64,000 nucleotides of DNA from the NCBI GenBank assembly GCA_026414975.1, contig JAOAHZ010000001.1, positions 167,034-231,033 on the forward strand. Direction: 5' to 3'. Origin of the DNA: Bacteroidia bacterium (GTDB taxonomy: Bacteria > Bacteroidota > Bacteroidia > SpSt-205). Below, in pieces: positions 53,504-62,450 of this stretch (position 1 is its first letter; each line of letters starts with the position of its first letter). The notes beneath the pieces are model-generated. The model ran no database searches. It was not told the DNA's origin and saw nothing but the letters and a program-made list of their open reading frames with translations. The translations under genes and the position numbers were made by a program.

Positions 53504-53577
53504 GGCGAGATAGCTCAGTAGGTAAGAGCGCAGGATTCATAATCCTGAGGTCGCGGGTTCGATTCCCGCTCTCGCCA
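53504..53577 (+). tRNA. tRNA-Met (CAT)
   Basis: A full cloverleaf of 74 nt: acceptor GGCGAGA/TCTCGCC, D arm GCTC...GAGC, anticodon stem AGGAT/ATCCT with loop TTCATAA (anticodon CAT at 53538-53540), T arm GCGGGTTCGATTCCCGC, discriminator A. CCA is not encoded. It looks like elongator tRNA-Met; a tRNA-Ile with lysidine cannot be excluded by eye. Confidence 0.93.
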
Positions 53578-53580
53578 TAG

Positions 53581-53653
53581 CGGGGCGTGGCGCAGCTGGT
53601 AGCGCGCAGCGTTCGGGACGCTGAGGTCGCTGGTTCGAGTCCAGTCGCCCCGA
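53581..53653 (+). tRNA. tRNA-Pro (CGG)
   Basis: A 73-nt cloverleaf: acceptor CGGGGCG/CGCCCCG, D arm GCGC...GCGC, anticodon stem CAGCG/CGCTG with loop TTCGGGA (anticodon CGG at 53614-53616), T arm CTGGTTCGAGTCCAG, discriminator A. It starts 3 nt after tRNA-Met and is surely on the same transcript. Confidence 0.95.
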
Positions 53654-53928
53654 CGAAACCCCTAAAAGGCAGGGGCACTCTGAGCTTCTTCACCGTTCTA
53701 AAAGGTGATTGCCCTCTTTATCCATGCTGCATAGTCGCAGGACGCCAAAGACTTCCCGTCCGTTCCCTTGGTCGCTTCATTCACTCCTTCAAAGCCGCTA
53801 AAAGGTCGTAGCCCTTTACGAGCATAGGTCTTTATGAGGTGATTTGGAAAAACGAGCTTTTAGATGTCCAAATAGGCTCCTCCCGCTAAGCGGGTTGCCC
53901 CAATGGCCCAAAAAAGGGATAGGGCTTA
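53654..53928. other. Intergenic stretch after the tRNA pair
   Basis: About 275 nt without a supported gene. It holds two short hairpins: CCCCT/AGGGG just after tRNA-Pro (about 53660-53676) and CCCGC/GCGGG near 53883-53895. The first may end the tRNA transcript and the second may end the minus-strand operon. Neither has a clear T-run. Confidence 0.4.
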
Positions 53929-54723
53929 TCATGAAGCAAGCTGAGCGACAAGCTGAGCTAAATATGGAGCGGCTTCCTGCATTCGAACCCCATACCAACT
54001 GAAGTAATCACCCCGAACCAAGTGAATACTGGCTTCAGGCCACCACTGCTGGACTTCGGGAATGTGTTTAGCCTTGAAGGGGTAAGGCTCATCGGATAGC
54101 AAAATAACATCCGGGTGTAATCCAGTTGGGTCTTCTATAATAGGATAGCGCCCTGGGCGTGCTGAGGCTACATTCGCCCAACCTAAGCGTTCTATCAGAC
54201 TACCGATGTAAGTTTTCGCTCCAGCTGCCATGAAGGGCTTTCGCCAGATCAGATACAGCACCTGTAGAGGACGGGTAGCCATCGGAATCCGCTGAAAAGC
54301 GGCTTCTATAGACTCTACAATACGCTGGGCTATACTAGAGGTCCCCGTAATATCCCCCAGCTCCAAAATGCTATGAAGAGCCTCCTGATAGCTTTCTACA
54401 TTTGTTACATAGGTGGGGGCGATAGTAGATAACTTTTCCACATCCTCTCGGGTGTTTTCCTCTTTTTCGGCGATAATAAGGTCAGGCTCTAGCTCCCTCA
54501 CGAGGTCTATATCCACCTTTTTTGTACCGCCGACTACAGGGACGGTCTTCACCGCCTCAGAAGGATGGATGCAGTATCGAGTGCGTCCGACGATGCGTCC
54601 CTGAAGACCGAGAGCAAATAGCGTCTCCGTTTGAGAGGGACATAAGGATACGATCCGCTCAGGATGAACGGGAATCTCTAAAGATCGTCCTAAGCTATCG
54701 GTTACGCTGCGCATCGGCTTCAT
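53929..54723 (-). CDS. Periplasmic-binding-type protein (BtuF/TroA-like) without signal peptide
   Basis: About 264 aa from ATG 54723 (GTG 54741 and ATG 54714 are alternatives). It has the helical-backbone metal-receptor fold: SVTDSLGRSLEIPVHPERIV, SLCPSQTETLFALGLQGRIV, KTVPVVGGTKKVDIDLVREL, EPDLIIAEKEENT and later HPDVILLSDEPYPF. This resembles BtuF-type cobalamin or haem binders. No signal peptide is present at any start, so the protein may be cytoplasmic; similar signal-less forms occur in Bacteroidota. It overlaps phoH and ends the minus-strand run. Confidence 0.82.
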   Translation of the reverse strand: MKPMRSVTDSLGRSLEIPVHPERIVSLCPSQTETLFALGLQGRIVGRTRYCIHPSEAVKTVPVVGGTKKVDIDLVRELEPDLIIAEKEENTREDVEKLSTIAPTYVTNVESYQEALHSILELGDITGTSSIAQRIVESIEAAFQRIPMATRPLQVLYLIWRKPFMAAGAKTYIGSLIERLGWANVASARPGRYPIIEDPTGLHPDVILLSDEPYPFKAKHIPEVQQWWPEASIHLVRGDYFSWYGVRMQEAAPYLAQLVAQLAS

Positions 54724-55663
54724 AAAGCCGTACGATTTCACTCACTAATGGGTGGCGTACAATATCGCTTTCCGTGAGTCGTACTACAGCTATGCCGGCT
54801 ACTCCCTCCAAGAGACGAACTGCATGAAGAAGCCCTGACGCCTCGGGCCGAGGCAGGTCTATTTGACTTAGGTCTCCCGTAATGACGACTTTTGAGTGAT
54901 GACCGAATCGGGTGAGAAACATCTTCATTTGAAGCCGAGTAGCATTTTGGGCTTCGTCCAAAATGATGAAAGCATCATTCAAGGTGCGTCCGCGCATATA
55001 AGCCAGCGGAGCGATTTCTATGACGTTCTGCTCAAGAAGCTGTTGTAGTTTTTCACCTGAGAGCATCTCCTCTAAAGAATCGTACAGGGGACGCAGATAG
55101 GGAGCGACTTTTTCCTTTACGTCGCCTGGGAGGAATCCTAAACTCTCCCCGGCTTCCACGGCAGGGCGGGTGAGGATGATTTTGCGAATCTGCCTTTCTC
55201 TCAAAGCCTTGACGGCAAAGGCCACGGCGGTGTAGGTTTTTCCCGTCCCAGCGGGTCCGATAGCGAAGGTTATGTCGTGTGTCTCTATAGCTTGGGAGAG
55301 GAGGCGCTGCCCTTCTGTACGAGGGGCGACAAGCTGGCCAGATGCAGTGCGCAGGATGGAAGGACCTCGGTCTAATGAAGGCACAGCCTCCCCGCTGCGA
55401 AGGCGACTGACGATTTCCCGCACGCGCTCGCTGGGCAGCCGCCCATGGCGACGCACCTCCTGAACCATAGCCTGAATAATCTCTTCCAACCGCGCCACCG
55501 CTTGAGGGTCGCCTTGCGCCTTGATACTGCTACCGCGAGCTACAAGCTTAACGGAAGGATAGGCACTCCGAAGAAGTTCTATGTTTTCGTTGCCCACACC
55601 GTAAAAGCTCAAAAGGTCTATGCCTTCTAAAAAGATTTCGCTCTCCGTAGTACTCTTCTCCAT
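54695..55663 (-). CDS. PhoH-family ATPase
   Basis: About 322 aa from ATG 55663. The N-terminal 100 residues contain a KH-like nucleic-acid-binding region (LVARGSSIKAQGDPQAVARL). The PhoH ATPase follows, with Walker A IGPAGTGKTYTA, LTRPAVEAGESLGFLPGD, Walker B FIILDEAQNAT and ITGDLSQIDLPR. PhoH proteins are tied to RNA processing and phosphate or stress response. Translation from 55693 would overlap the preceding gene; ATG 55663 has a -7-like TATCTTCG box 6 nt upstream. Confidence 0.92.
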   Translation of the reverse strand: MEKSTTESEIFLEGIDLLSFYGVGNENIELLRSAYPSVKLVARGSSIKAQGDPQAVARLEEIIQAMVQEVRRHGRLPSERVREIVSRLRSGEAVPSLDRGPSILRTASGQLVAPRTEGQRLLSQAIETHDITFAIGPAGTGKTYTAVAFAVKALRERQIRKIILTRPAVEAGESLGFLPGDVKEKVAPYLRPLYDSLEEMLSGEKLQQLLEQNVIEIAPLAYMRGRTLNDAFIILDEAQNATRLQMKMFLTRFGHHSKVVITGDLSQIDLPRPEASGLLHAVRLLEGVAGIAVVRLTESDIVRHPLVSEIVRLYEADAQRNR

Positions 55664-55669
55664 CTTCGG

Positions 55670-55677
55670 CGAAGATA
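55670..55677 (-). promoter_or_regulatory. Near-consensus -7 box (TATCTTCG) before phoH
   Basis: On the minus strand TATCTTCG ends 6 nt before ATG 55663; it differs from TATCTTTG at one base. It also overlaps the last codons before the preceding gene's stop region, so phoH may have its own transcript. Confidence 0.4.
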
Positions 55678-55682
55678 CCCTT

Positions 55683-56660
55683 TTACTGAGCACGGAAGAT
55701 GAGAAAATCTATTAGAGCCCGCATCGGAACTGTGGATATGTGGGGAAGCTGATCCGCTAACGCATAAGCCCGCTGAGCATACTGAAGCAGAACAGACTCA
55801 GTGTATTCAAAGGCGCCTAACGCTTCTAACTCGCGACGGGCTTGGGGAAAGGGCATACGCAGAAGAGCGCGCCGCTGGGCGCCTTTCACCTGAGAAAAAG
55901 CCCACAAAAGAGGAAGCGTAAATCGTTTTTGCTGTCGATCAGCATCGGTGGGCTTGCCTGTAAGCTGGCTATAGCTCCAATCTAAGAGGTCATCGCGTAT
56001 TTGAAAAGCTATCCCGATAGCAGTACCCATCTCTGCCGCAGTATCTATAACCGAAGGAGAGGCCTCAGCACTCCATGCCCCCATGCTACACGCTGCGCGA
56101 AATAGAGCCGCTGTCTTTTTTTCTATCACCTCAAAGTACTGGCTTTCAGAGATGCTTTCTGCTCGCATACGCTTGAGCTGAAGAAGTTCGCCTTCTGCGA
56201 GAGACTCCACCGCCTCAGAGGTGTATTGGAGAAGTTCAGGGGCTTTGTACCGCAGAGCCAAAAGCAGACCTCGTGCTAAAAGCCAGTCGCCAAAAAGTAC
56301 AGCGATACGATTTCCCCACAAAGCTCGGAGCGAAAAAAACCCTCGCCTGTAGTCGGAGTCATCCACTACATCGTCATGAATAAGGGTGGCGTTGTGAAGA
56401 AGCTCTACCAAGGTCGCTCCTAAATGAGACATAAAGCTAATCTGCCCTGCGGCTCGGGCGGTGTAGAGAAGAAGGAGTGGACGAACTTTTTTCCCACCGC
56501 GGCGTAGGATGAAACTCCCGAGCTTCTCCAGAAGCCAGCTATCCCGATAAACAGCACTGCGTAAGGTCCTCGCATAGAACTCCTCAAATGCAGTCCATTC
56601 TGGCAGAGCAGACTGGAGGTCGCGAAGGGAAAGGCGAGACGCTGTGACGGTAGGCGTCAT
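55683..56660 (-). CDS. Polyprenyl diphosphate synthase
   Basis: A 325-aa trans-isoprenyl diphosphate synthase. The first Asp-rich motif is LIHDDVVDDSDYRRG and the second is FQIRDDLLDWSY; RRGGKKVRPLLLLYTARA precedes them. The length and residues before the first motif suggest an octaprenyl-type product, used for quinone side chains. It follows the ABCG gene by 1 nt. Confidence 0.92.
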   Translation of the reverse strand: MTPTVTASRLSLRDLQSALPEWTAFEEFYARTLRSAVYRDSWLLEKLGSFILRRGGKKVRPLLLLYTARAAGQISFMSHLGATLVELLHNATLIHDDVVDDSDYRRGFFSLRALWGNRIAVLFGDWLLARGLLLALRYKAPELLQYTSEAVESLAEGELLQLKRMRAESISESQYFEVIEKKTAALFRAACSMGAWSAEASPSVIDTAAEMGTAIGIAFQIRDDLLDWSYSQLTGKPTDADRQQKRFTLPLLWAFSQVKGAQRRALLRMPFPQARRELEALGAFEYTESVLLQYAQRAYALADQLPHISTVPMRALIDFLIFRAQ

Positions 56661-56661
56661 G

Positions 56662-59451
56662 TCAGGGCTTTCCCCCTAAAAACAAATAGTTCAACACCCG
56701 AAAGACCAGTAAAAGCCATAACCCCAGCCCCATCAAGAGCAGAACGATCTGGTTGAAGGTGGGTGTGGACATACAAAGTCCCGCCACGCACTTAAAAGCC
56801 GTGAAGAAGGGCTCATAGGCCCCCCCCGTAGAGGTAATGTACCCTGGCTCATAGAGCCGGTAGTATCGCTCTCGGCGATAGAGAATCTTCTGAGGACTTT
56901 GCGTAGAGAGGACGAGACGCTCTAAGGCGTCATTATGGTACCGTAAACGAAGCTCAGAGGGCAGAGCGGACTCTTCGAGAGATAAACGCCCTGAAATCTG
57001 ACGCAGCCGTTGGCGCAAGAGCTGCTCTAAACTATCCGCAGAAGGAACCCCCCAGCTACGGAGGTAGCTCGCTAAATCCCCTCGCTGGCGCCGCAAGGGT
57101 AGCTCGTGAAGTAGGTGATATCGCAGGAGAGACTGCTCCGCCTTAAGGGGATACAAGTGACGCTGATAAGGGTTCTCTGTAAAGTGTAAAACAGCCTGGG
57201 CTTCATAAGCCCAGCGAGTAAAAGAAAAGTCCGCCAGAAGGGGTACGGGACGCTCGCCTCGCAGCAGAGGGTTGAACTTATCGTATGGGATCACAGCTCC
57301 GCTTAGAACCAGTTGCGGAATGATTAGGATGGGGATAAGGACATAAATGGGTACGGGCTGGGTAAAAGTGTCGGATAAGTTGAGAGAGAGAAGGTTGCTC
57401 AGAAGCGCTACAATATAGAGAAGCATCCAAGTAGCTCCCCAGTTGGCCTCTATGCCGATAAGTAAAGCGACGACCCCCCAGTATAAGGTTACCTGTATAG
57501 CCGAGAAGAGGGCCACCCAGAATAGCTTGGCGTGGAGGTAGCTAAACCAGCTCAGATGGAGGAAGGCTTCCCGAAGACGAATCTTTCGATCGCGCAGCAG
57601 CTCCTCAGCCGACGAGAGCATGCCCAGGAAAAGGATGGCTAAAATGTTGGTAAACAGAACCGTAGGTAGGTTGTCATTGCCAAAAAGGGTATAGGGCTGG
57701 CCTTCTGGATAATAACGGAGCGTGAGCCCTACGATAAGGCCCAGAAGAGGTGCTGCTAAGACGAGGGCAGCGGTAGATAGACGAGTGCGCCACTTACGCA
57801 GTCCCTCTCGGGCCCAGAGTACCAAGGCCTGCCGCCTTACCGAAGCAGGCGGGCGCGCTCGGGGCGTCGGAACCTCTACCTGGGTCTTTGGAGGCACGTA
57901 GTCCCGCCAGAATATCTGATACCACCGCTCAGGAGGGACATGCCGCTGCTCAGATATGCGTCCTGTTTCATCTATGCGCTTTTGTTGGACAATGTCAAAA
58001 AGCGATTCTGGCTCTACACGACGACAGCTTGGGCATTCCACCTGCTCGCTCTCTACTAAACCTGCAGCCCGACGAAAGTGCTGAAGCGCAGCTATGGGGG
58101 AGCCCCAGTAGATGGTATAACCCCCTTCATCCAAGAAAAGCAAATGGTCCAACTTTTTGTAAATCTCTGATGAAGGCTGATGAAGGGTGAAAAAGACAAT
58201 GCGGCCCTCTCGGGCAAGCGCTTGAAGGAGCTCCACAACCTGTACAGCATCAGAGGAGGAGAGTCCAGAGGTGGGCTCATCTACAAACAGAACCAAAGGC
58301 CCTCGTACCACTTCTAAGGCGATATTTACGCGTTTGCGCTGCCCCCCGCTAATGACTGGATGAAGGGGCGATCCCACGGGAAGGTGGGCTACCCCACCTA
58401 AGCCAAGGAGCTTTAGAGTCTTTTCTGTGGCTTCTCGGGCCTCTGCATCGCTTGGGTAGGCTAAACGAGCTGCGTAATACACATTCTCCCAGACTGTCAG
58501 CTCCTCTATTAGGAGGTCTTCTTGGGGAACATACCCTAAGAGCCCTTGAATGGCTCGGCGCTCCGTGTGAATGTTTCGGCCATTGAGATAGACCTTTCCT
58601 CCAGAAGGGGTGATTTGCCCGCTCAGGAGACGCAGTAGCGTGCTTTTACCCGCTCCGCTTGGACCCATGATGCCTACAAGTCGCCCCTGCACCACTTCAA
58701 AACTGACTGGATGGATAGCCACTCGGCCATCCTTAAACTTATGCGTCAGACGGCGTACCTCCCACAGTAACCTCTCTTGAAAGGGAGCAGGGCGAAACTG
58801 TTCCAGTACCTCCTTGTACGATAAAACGTATCCTTTCACCCTCAATAGCGAACCCTCACTAAAGACCCGTATCACATCGCCATGGACCCAGTGTCCATTC
58901 AGATGGGCTTCCATTTGTACTCCCATCAGCCGCATGAGGATAAGTTCCACTGAAGGCAAATACAGAAATGCCACGTACCCGCTAAGAGGGAGTTTCAGGT
59001 GCCGTACGGAAGGCGCCACTTCTTTATCAGAAGCCCCTACAATTAGAAGCTGAGGGGAGTCTATGTCTCGGATTCGTCCAGCGTGAGCAAATCGCTCTAT
59101 GAGTACCCGCTCTGACGGAGGAATCTCAAACTCTCGCGCCATCTCCTCCAGAAATCGCTCTTCCTCTGGCTGAAAGACCTTGTCAGCGTGAGCAAGCTGC
59201 ATGACATACGCATAAAGGAGGTATCGCAACGATCGCGGAAGCTGTTGGGCAACGGAGCGCAGAATGACTGTAGGGCGCATTTCGTTAGGACGGGCGATAT
59301 ACTGCTGAATCTTCTGAAGTTCCTGCTCGGGGTCCACACCCAGTTCCCGCAGAAGCTGCCTCAGGACAGAGGTCTCCTTTTGAGAGAAACTCCCTTGGAG
59401 GGCAAAGTAAGCTAAAACTCGGGCTAGCCCGTCCAGCAGAACTTCCTGCAT
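56662..59451 (-). CDS. ABCG-type ABC transporter with N-terminal TerB-like domain
   Basis: A 929-aa fusion. Residues 1-130 are helical and TerB-like (VMQLAHADKVFQPEEERFLE). Residues 140-235 are a beta-rich linker. The ATPase is about 250-460: Walker A GIMGPSGAGKSTLLRLL, signature ISGGQRKRVNIAL, Walker B VLFVDEPTSGLSS and the switch His in FTLHQPSSE. A CxxC pair (VECPSCRRVEPES) follows the ATPase. The ABC-2 membrane domain has about six segments and a large loop before the last one. The form resembles eukaryote-like ABCG half transporters, common in Bacteroidota. Substrate unknown. AATCTTTG, a near -7 box, lies 8 nt before the ATG. Confidence 0.88.
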   Translation of the reverse strand: MQEVLLDGLARVLAYFALQGSFSQKETSVLRQLLRELGVDPEQELQKIQQYIARPNEMRPTVILRSVAQQLPRSLRYLLYAYVMQLAHADKVFQPEEERFLEEMAREFEIPPSERVLIERFAHAGRIRDIDSPQLLIVGASDKEVAPSVRHLKLPLSGYVAFLYLPSVELILMRLMGVQMEAHLNGHWVHGDVIRVFSEGSLLRVKGYVLSYKEVLEQFRPAPFQERLLWEVRRLTHKFKDGRVAIHPVSFEVVQGRLVGIMGPSGAGKSTLLRLLSGQITPSGGKVYLNGRNIHTERRAIQGLLGYVPQEDLLIEELTVWENVYYAARLAYPSDAEAREATEKTLKLLGLGGVAHLPVGSPLHPVISGGQRKRVNIALEVVRGPLVLFVDEPTSGLSSSDAVQVVELLQALAREGRIVFFTLHQPSSEIYKKLDHLLFLDEGGYTIYWGSPIAALQHFRRAAGLVESEQVECPSCRRVEPESLFDIVQQKRIDETGRISEQRHVPPERWYQIFWRDYVPPKTQVEVPTPRARPPASVRRQALVLWAREGLRKWRTRLSTAALVLAAPLLGLIVGLTLRYYPEGQPYTLFGNDNLPTVLFTNILAILFLGMLSSAEELLRDRKIRLREAFLHLSWFSYLHAKLFWVALFSAIQVTLYWGVVALLIGIEANWGATWMLLYIVALLSNLLSLNLSDTFTQPVPIYVLIPILIIPQLVLSGAVIPYDKFNPLLRGERPVPLLADFSFTRWAYEAQAVLHFTENPYQRHLYPLKAEQSLLRYHLLHELPLRRQRGDLASYLRSWGVPSADSLEQLLRQRLRQISGRLSLEESALPSELRLRYHNDALERLVLSTQSPQKILYRRERYYRLYEPGYITSTGGAYEPFFTAFKCVAGLCMSTPTFNQIVLLLMGLGLWLLLVFRVLNYLFLGGKP

Positions 59452-59465
59452 AAAGCTGACAAAGA

Positions 59466-61676
59466 TTAGGGATTCGCCTGATACCTCTCTATCCGCAGGA
59501 GGCCTCGCACTTCAGCGAGAGTCCGTATGACGCTCAAGAGGTCAGGTTCGTTATGCACATACAGCTCTATGATGCCTTGGAAATACGAAGCTCGCCCCTC
59601 TATCCGAATGGAGCGGATATTTTTCCGTTTTCGGAGGGAAATGACTTTGACAATATCCAAAAGCATGCCCTGTCGGTCCTCCCCTTCTAAAAGGAGGGCA
59701 GCAAGAAACTCCTTTTGGGGCGTGGGTATCCATCGCAGCGTACGCACCTTTGTGCTGTCTAAAGAGAGGAGTCGCTGGATTTCTTTGCATGTGGTGCGGT
59801 GAATGACCAGTCCATCGGCTGTTACATAACCCATTATGGCGTCAAAAGGTATGGGGTAGCAGCACGAAGCGTAAGTGTGGGGTTCTTCATTTTGGCCTAC
59901 TTCTATTGCTCCGCTTAGCAAGCCAAGTTGCTGGGACAACTGGTCAATGATAGGGGTAGTCCCTTGTGAGAGGCGTTTGAGCCGGATAAAGTCCTGTATG
60001 CGAGTCAGGTCTATCTTATGCTTACCCAGTCGGTACCACAGTTCCTCCAACGATGGTAGGCACAGATACCATAATAGCTCGCGTATCATGGGGTCATCTG
60101 GGCGAATCCCCATGTGGCGCAGGCGCCACTCAAATATGGCTTTTCCGCGCTCTATCGCCTGTTTTCGCTGTTGTTTGAGGTACTCGCGGATTTTGAGACG
60201 AGCGCGAGCGGTCTTCACAAACGAAAGCTGTTCCTCAGAGGGTTCGGCCCGATCGCTGGTGATGATTTCTACTTGGTCAGCGTTTTGGAGAACGGTATTC
60301 AGTAAGACTGGGCGACCGTTGATTTTGGCAGCAATCGCATGCCTTCCAACCTCAGAGTGTATTTCGTAGGCAAAATCCAGCGCCGTAGCTCCGGCGGGCA
60401 GTACGCGTAGCTCACCCTTGGGGGTGAAAACATATACCTCCTCTTGGGCAATATCCAGTTGTAGCTCACTCAAGAGGTCTACCATCGGCAGGTCTGGTGT
60501 CTCCAAGAGACTTCGGATGCGATTGAGCCAGCGTTCCAGCGCCTCATCGTAAGCCGAGGGGTGTCCATTCTGCCGGCCCTTGTATCGCCAGTGAGCTACC
60601 AAGCCATACTCAGCGGCTTCATGCATGCGACGAGACCGAATCTGAACCTCTACCCACTTTCCCTCTGGCCCCATAACGGTGATATGCAGGGCTTCGTAGC
60701 CTGTAGCCTTAGGTTGAGATATCCAGTCGCGAAGGCGATGGAGGTTGGGGCGGTAAAGGCTCGTAATAATAGAATAGGCCCGCCAACAGTCCGCTTTTTC
60801 CGTCTCAGGTAGTGAGTTCAAAATGAACCTTACGGCGAAAATATCATACACCTCTTCAAAGGGTACCCCCTGCCGCTTCATTTTCTGGTAAATAGAGCTG
60901 ATACTCTTGACCCGACTCTCTACTTTGAACGAAACGGGGAGTTCGGTTTTGAATCGTTGCAAGATCGGCTCTATAAATCGCTGGATGTATCGTTCTCGTT
61001 CGCGAGCGGTCTCTTGAAGTTTGCGAGCTATCTCTTCGTACTGCTCGGGCTCTCGGTAACGGAGAATAAGGTCCTCCATCTCCGTCTTGATGGCATAAAG
61101 CCCTAATCGGTGAGCGATGGGCACGTAGATGTACTCTGTTTCGGCAAGAATCTTGGCCTGTTTCTCAGGTTTGAGTCCGGCGAGCGTGCGTAGGTTATGA
61201 AGGCGGTCGGCAAGTTTGATTAGAGCTACGCGGATGTCATCCGCCATCGTGAGCAGAATCTTGCGGAAGGTCTCTGCTTGGACAGAGTCTAACGGGCTTT
61301 GTACGCGAGTGATTTTGGTGAGGGCTTCTACCAGTCGGGCTACGGTTTCACCGAACTGGGCTTGAATCGTCTCTATATCCGTATCGGTGTCCTCTATGAC
61401 ATCGTGCAGGAGGGCCGCTATCACCGCTGATAGGTCCTTGAGCCCAATCTCTCGCACTAAGATGAGAGCCACAGCGATGGGGTGGAGAATGTAGGGTTCG
61501 CCAGAGCGCCGTCTCATATCGCCATGCTGTTCTACGGCGAAACGAAACGCGCGTCGGAGCTCTGTACGGCCGCTTTTGTCTAAAAAGTCCCCACAAGCCC
61601 GCAAGAGTCGTCTATAGGCTAAGAGAATAACCTTCTTTTCTGCTTCGGCAAAGGTCTGCTCCCATCCCCGCGTCAT
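59466..61676 (-). CDS. Bifunctional (p)ppGpp synthetase/hydrolase RelA/SpoT
   Basis: A 736-aa long RSH protein controlling the stringent response. The HD hydrolase domain is about 45-200 with intact SGEPYILHPIAVALIL, ALLHDVIEDTDTD and DRLHNLRTL. The synthetase domain is about 240-370 (VYDIFAVRFIL, KATGYEALHITV, EVQIRSRRMHEAAEYG, VAHWRYK). A TGS domain follows near 400-460 (VFTPKGELRVLPAGATALDF), and a C-terminal ACT-like domain ends it. Both catalytic halves look intact, so it is a Rel-type enzyme. TATCTTTC, one base from consensus, ends 5 nt before the ATG. Confidence 0.95.
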   Translation of the reverse strand: MTRGWEQTFAEAEKKVILLAYRRLLRACGDFLDKSGRTELRRAFRFAVEQHGDMRRRSGEPYILHPIAVALILVREIGLKDLSAVIAALLHDVIEDTDTDIETIQAQFGETVARLVEALTKITRVQSPLDSVQAETFRKILLTMADDIRVALIKLADRLHNLRTLAGLKPEKQAKILAETEYIYVPIAHRLGLYAIKTEMEDLILRYREPEQYEEIARKLQETARERERYIQRFIEPILQRFKTELPVSFKVESRVKSISSIYQKMKRQGVPFEEVYDIFAVRFILNSLPETEKADCWRAYSIITSLYRPNLHRLRDWISQPKATGYEALHITVMGPEGKWVEVQIRSRRMHEAAEYGLVAHWRYKGRQNGHPSAYDEALERWLNRIRSLLETPDLPMVDLLSELQLDIAQEEVYVFTPKGELRVLPAGATALDFAYEIHSEVGRHAIAAKINGRPVLLNTVLQNADQVEIITSDRAEPSEEQLSFVKTARARLKIREYLKQQRKQAIERGKAIFEWRLRHMGIRPDDPMIRELLWYLCLPSLEELWYRLGKHKIDLTRIQDFIRLKRLSQGTTPIIDQLSQQLGLLSGAIEVGQNEEPHTYASCCYPIPFDAIMGYVTADGLVIHRTTCKEIQRLLSLDSTKVRTLRWIPTPQKEFLAALLLEGEDRQGMLLDIVKVISLRKRKNIRSIRIEGRASYFQGIIELYVHNEPDLLSVIRTLAEVRGLLRIERYQANP

Positions 61677-61681
61677 GAGAG

Positions 61682-61689
61682 GAAAGATA
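61682..61689 (-). promoter_or_regulatory. Near-consensus -7 box (TATCTTTC) of relA/spoT
   Basis: TATCTTTC on the minus strand, 5 nt before the RelA/SpoT ATG, differs from consensus only in the last base. It is divergent from the box at 61703. Confidence 0.45.
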
Positions 61690-61702
61690 CAAACTCCTGC
61701 CG

Positions 61703-61710
61703 CATCTTTG
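61703..61710 (+). promoter_or_regulatory. Near-consensus -7 box (CATCTTTG)
   Basis: CATCTTTG, one base from consensus, ends 4 nt before ATG 61715, the most common spacing in the window. Confidence 0.45.
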
Positions 61711-61714
61711 CTAA

Positions 61715-62374
61715 ATGTGGCGCTTGGGGGTAGTTTGGGGACTAATCTTACAAGCCCAACCCCTCCTCCCCTATAAGGAACTGCATCAACGACTTTATCC
61801 TATCGTGCGCGACACTAATCGGCGAGAATGGCTACCCCGACTACGCCAGGAAATGGAAGCTCTACGCCGCATAGAATGGAACGACCGTTTCTTTCGCGAA
61901 ATCGTAACCTTGTATCTCAATCAGAGTGATACAGTATCGGTTTTGGTTCGTACGGCTGCTCGTTATCTTAAGGTAGACAGCGCCGCTTTGACAAGGCTAT
62001 TCCTGCCGACTCATGACCGGTCGGCCGATGTTTCGTCCTTGAGCTCTGCTTATAGTCTTCTTCTGCGGGATGCGAAGGAGGATTCGTCTCATACCGGCTA
62101 CCTCTTGCGTCAGGGTGCCCTGCTAGCGCAAAGCACGATGGAAGCCTGGCTTACTGCCTCTGAACAGCTTCCTCTATCTCTACTCGTAGAAGCCGCCCTA
62201 AAAGGCTATCTGAGGGCTTTGATTGCCGCCTACACCTTCTTTGGATTTGATGAGTCTTCGGAGAGCTGGCGTGAGAAAATGCGCGTCATAGAAGCTATTG
62301 GCCTTTTAGAGTATTACGCCTATGGAGAGAGCGCTAATGCATTTCGGGCTTGGAAGCGGGGCTTATTGCGATGA
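61715..62374 (+). CDS. Exported helical protein of unknown function
   Basis: A 219-aa protein with signal peptide MWRLGVVWGLILQAQ. The mature part is mostly helical (EWLPRLRQEMEALRRIEWN, YLLRQGALLAQSTMEAW, LVEAALKGYLRALIAAYTFF) and has no cysteines or recognisable motif. I do not know the family. It stands alone between divergent relA/spoT and the DUF2752 gene. Confidence 0.7.
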   Translation: MWRLGVVWGLILQAQPLLPYKELHQRLYPIVRDTNRREWLPRLRQEMEALRRIEWNDRFFREIVTLYLNQSDTVSVLVRTAARYLKVDSAALTRLFLPTHDRSADVSSLSSAYSLLLRDAKEDSSHTGYLLRQGALLAQSTMEAWLTASEQLPLSLLVEAALKGYLRALIAAYTFFGFDESSESWREKMRVIEAIGLLEYYAYGESANAFRAWKRGLLR

Positions 62375-62432
62375 TAGCAGGACGGCGCCCTTCCTTCATT
62401 TCAAGCGGTACCCGAGGCAGCCCCATAAGGAC

Positions 62433-62440
62433 TAAGTTTG
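62433..62440 (+). promoter_or_regulatory. TAnnTTTG -7 box of the DUF2752 gene
   Basis: TAAGTTTG ends 10 nt before ATG 62451. Confidence 0.6.
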
Positions 62441-62450
62441 CGGGAGAGAA

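Noticed and set aside
53412-53811. Open frames across the tRNA pair with GATGLEPATSASRT-like and MAQLVARSVRDAEVAGSSP-like translations.
   Set aside because: These are the well-known spurious proteins produced by translating tRNA genes and their antisense strands; the cloverleaf structures explain the sequence.
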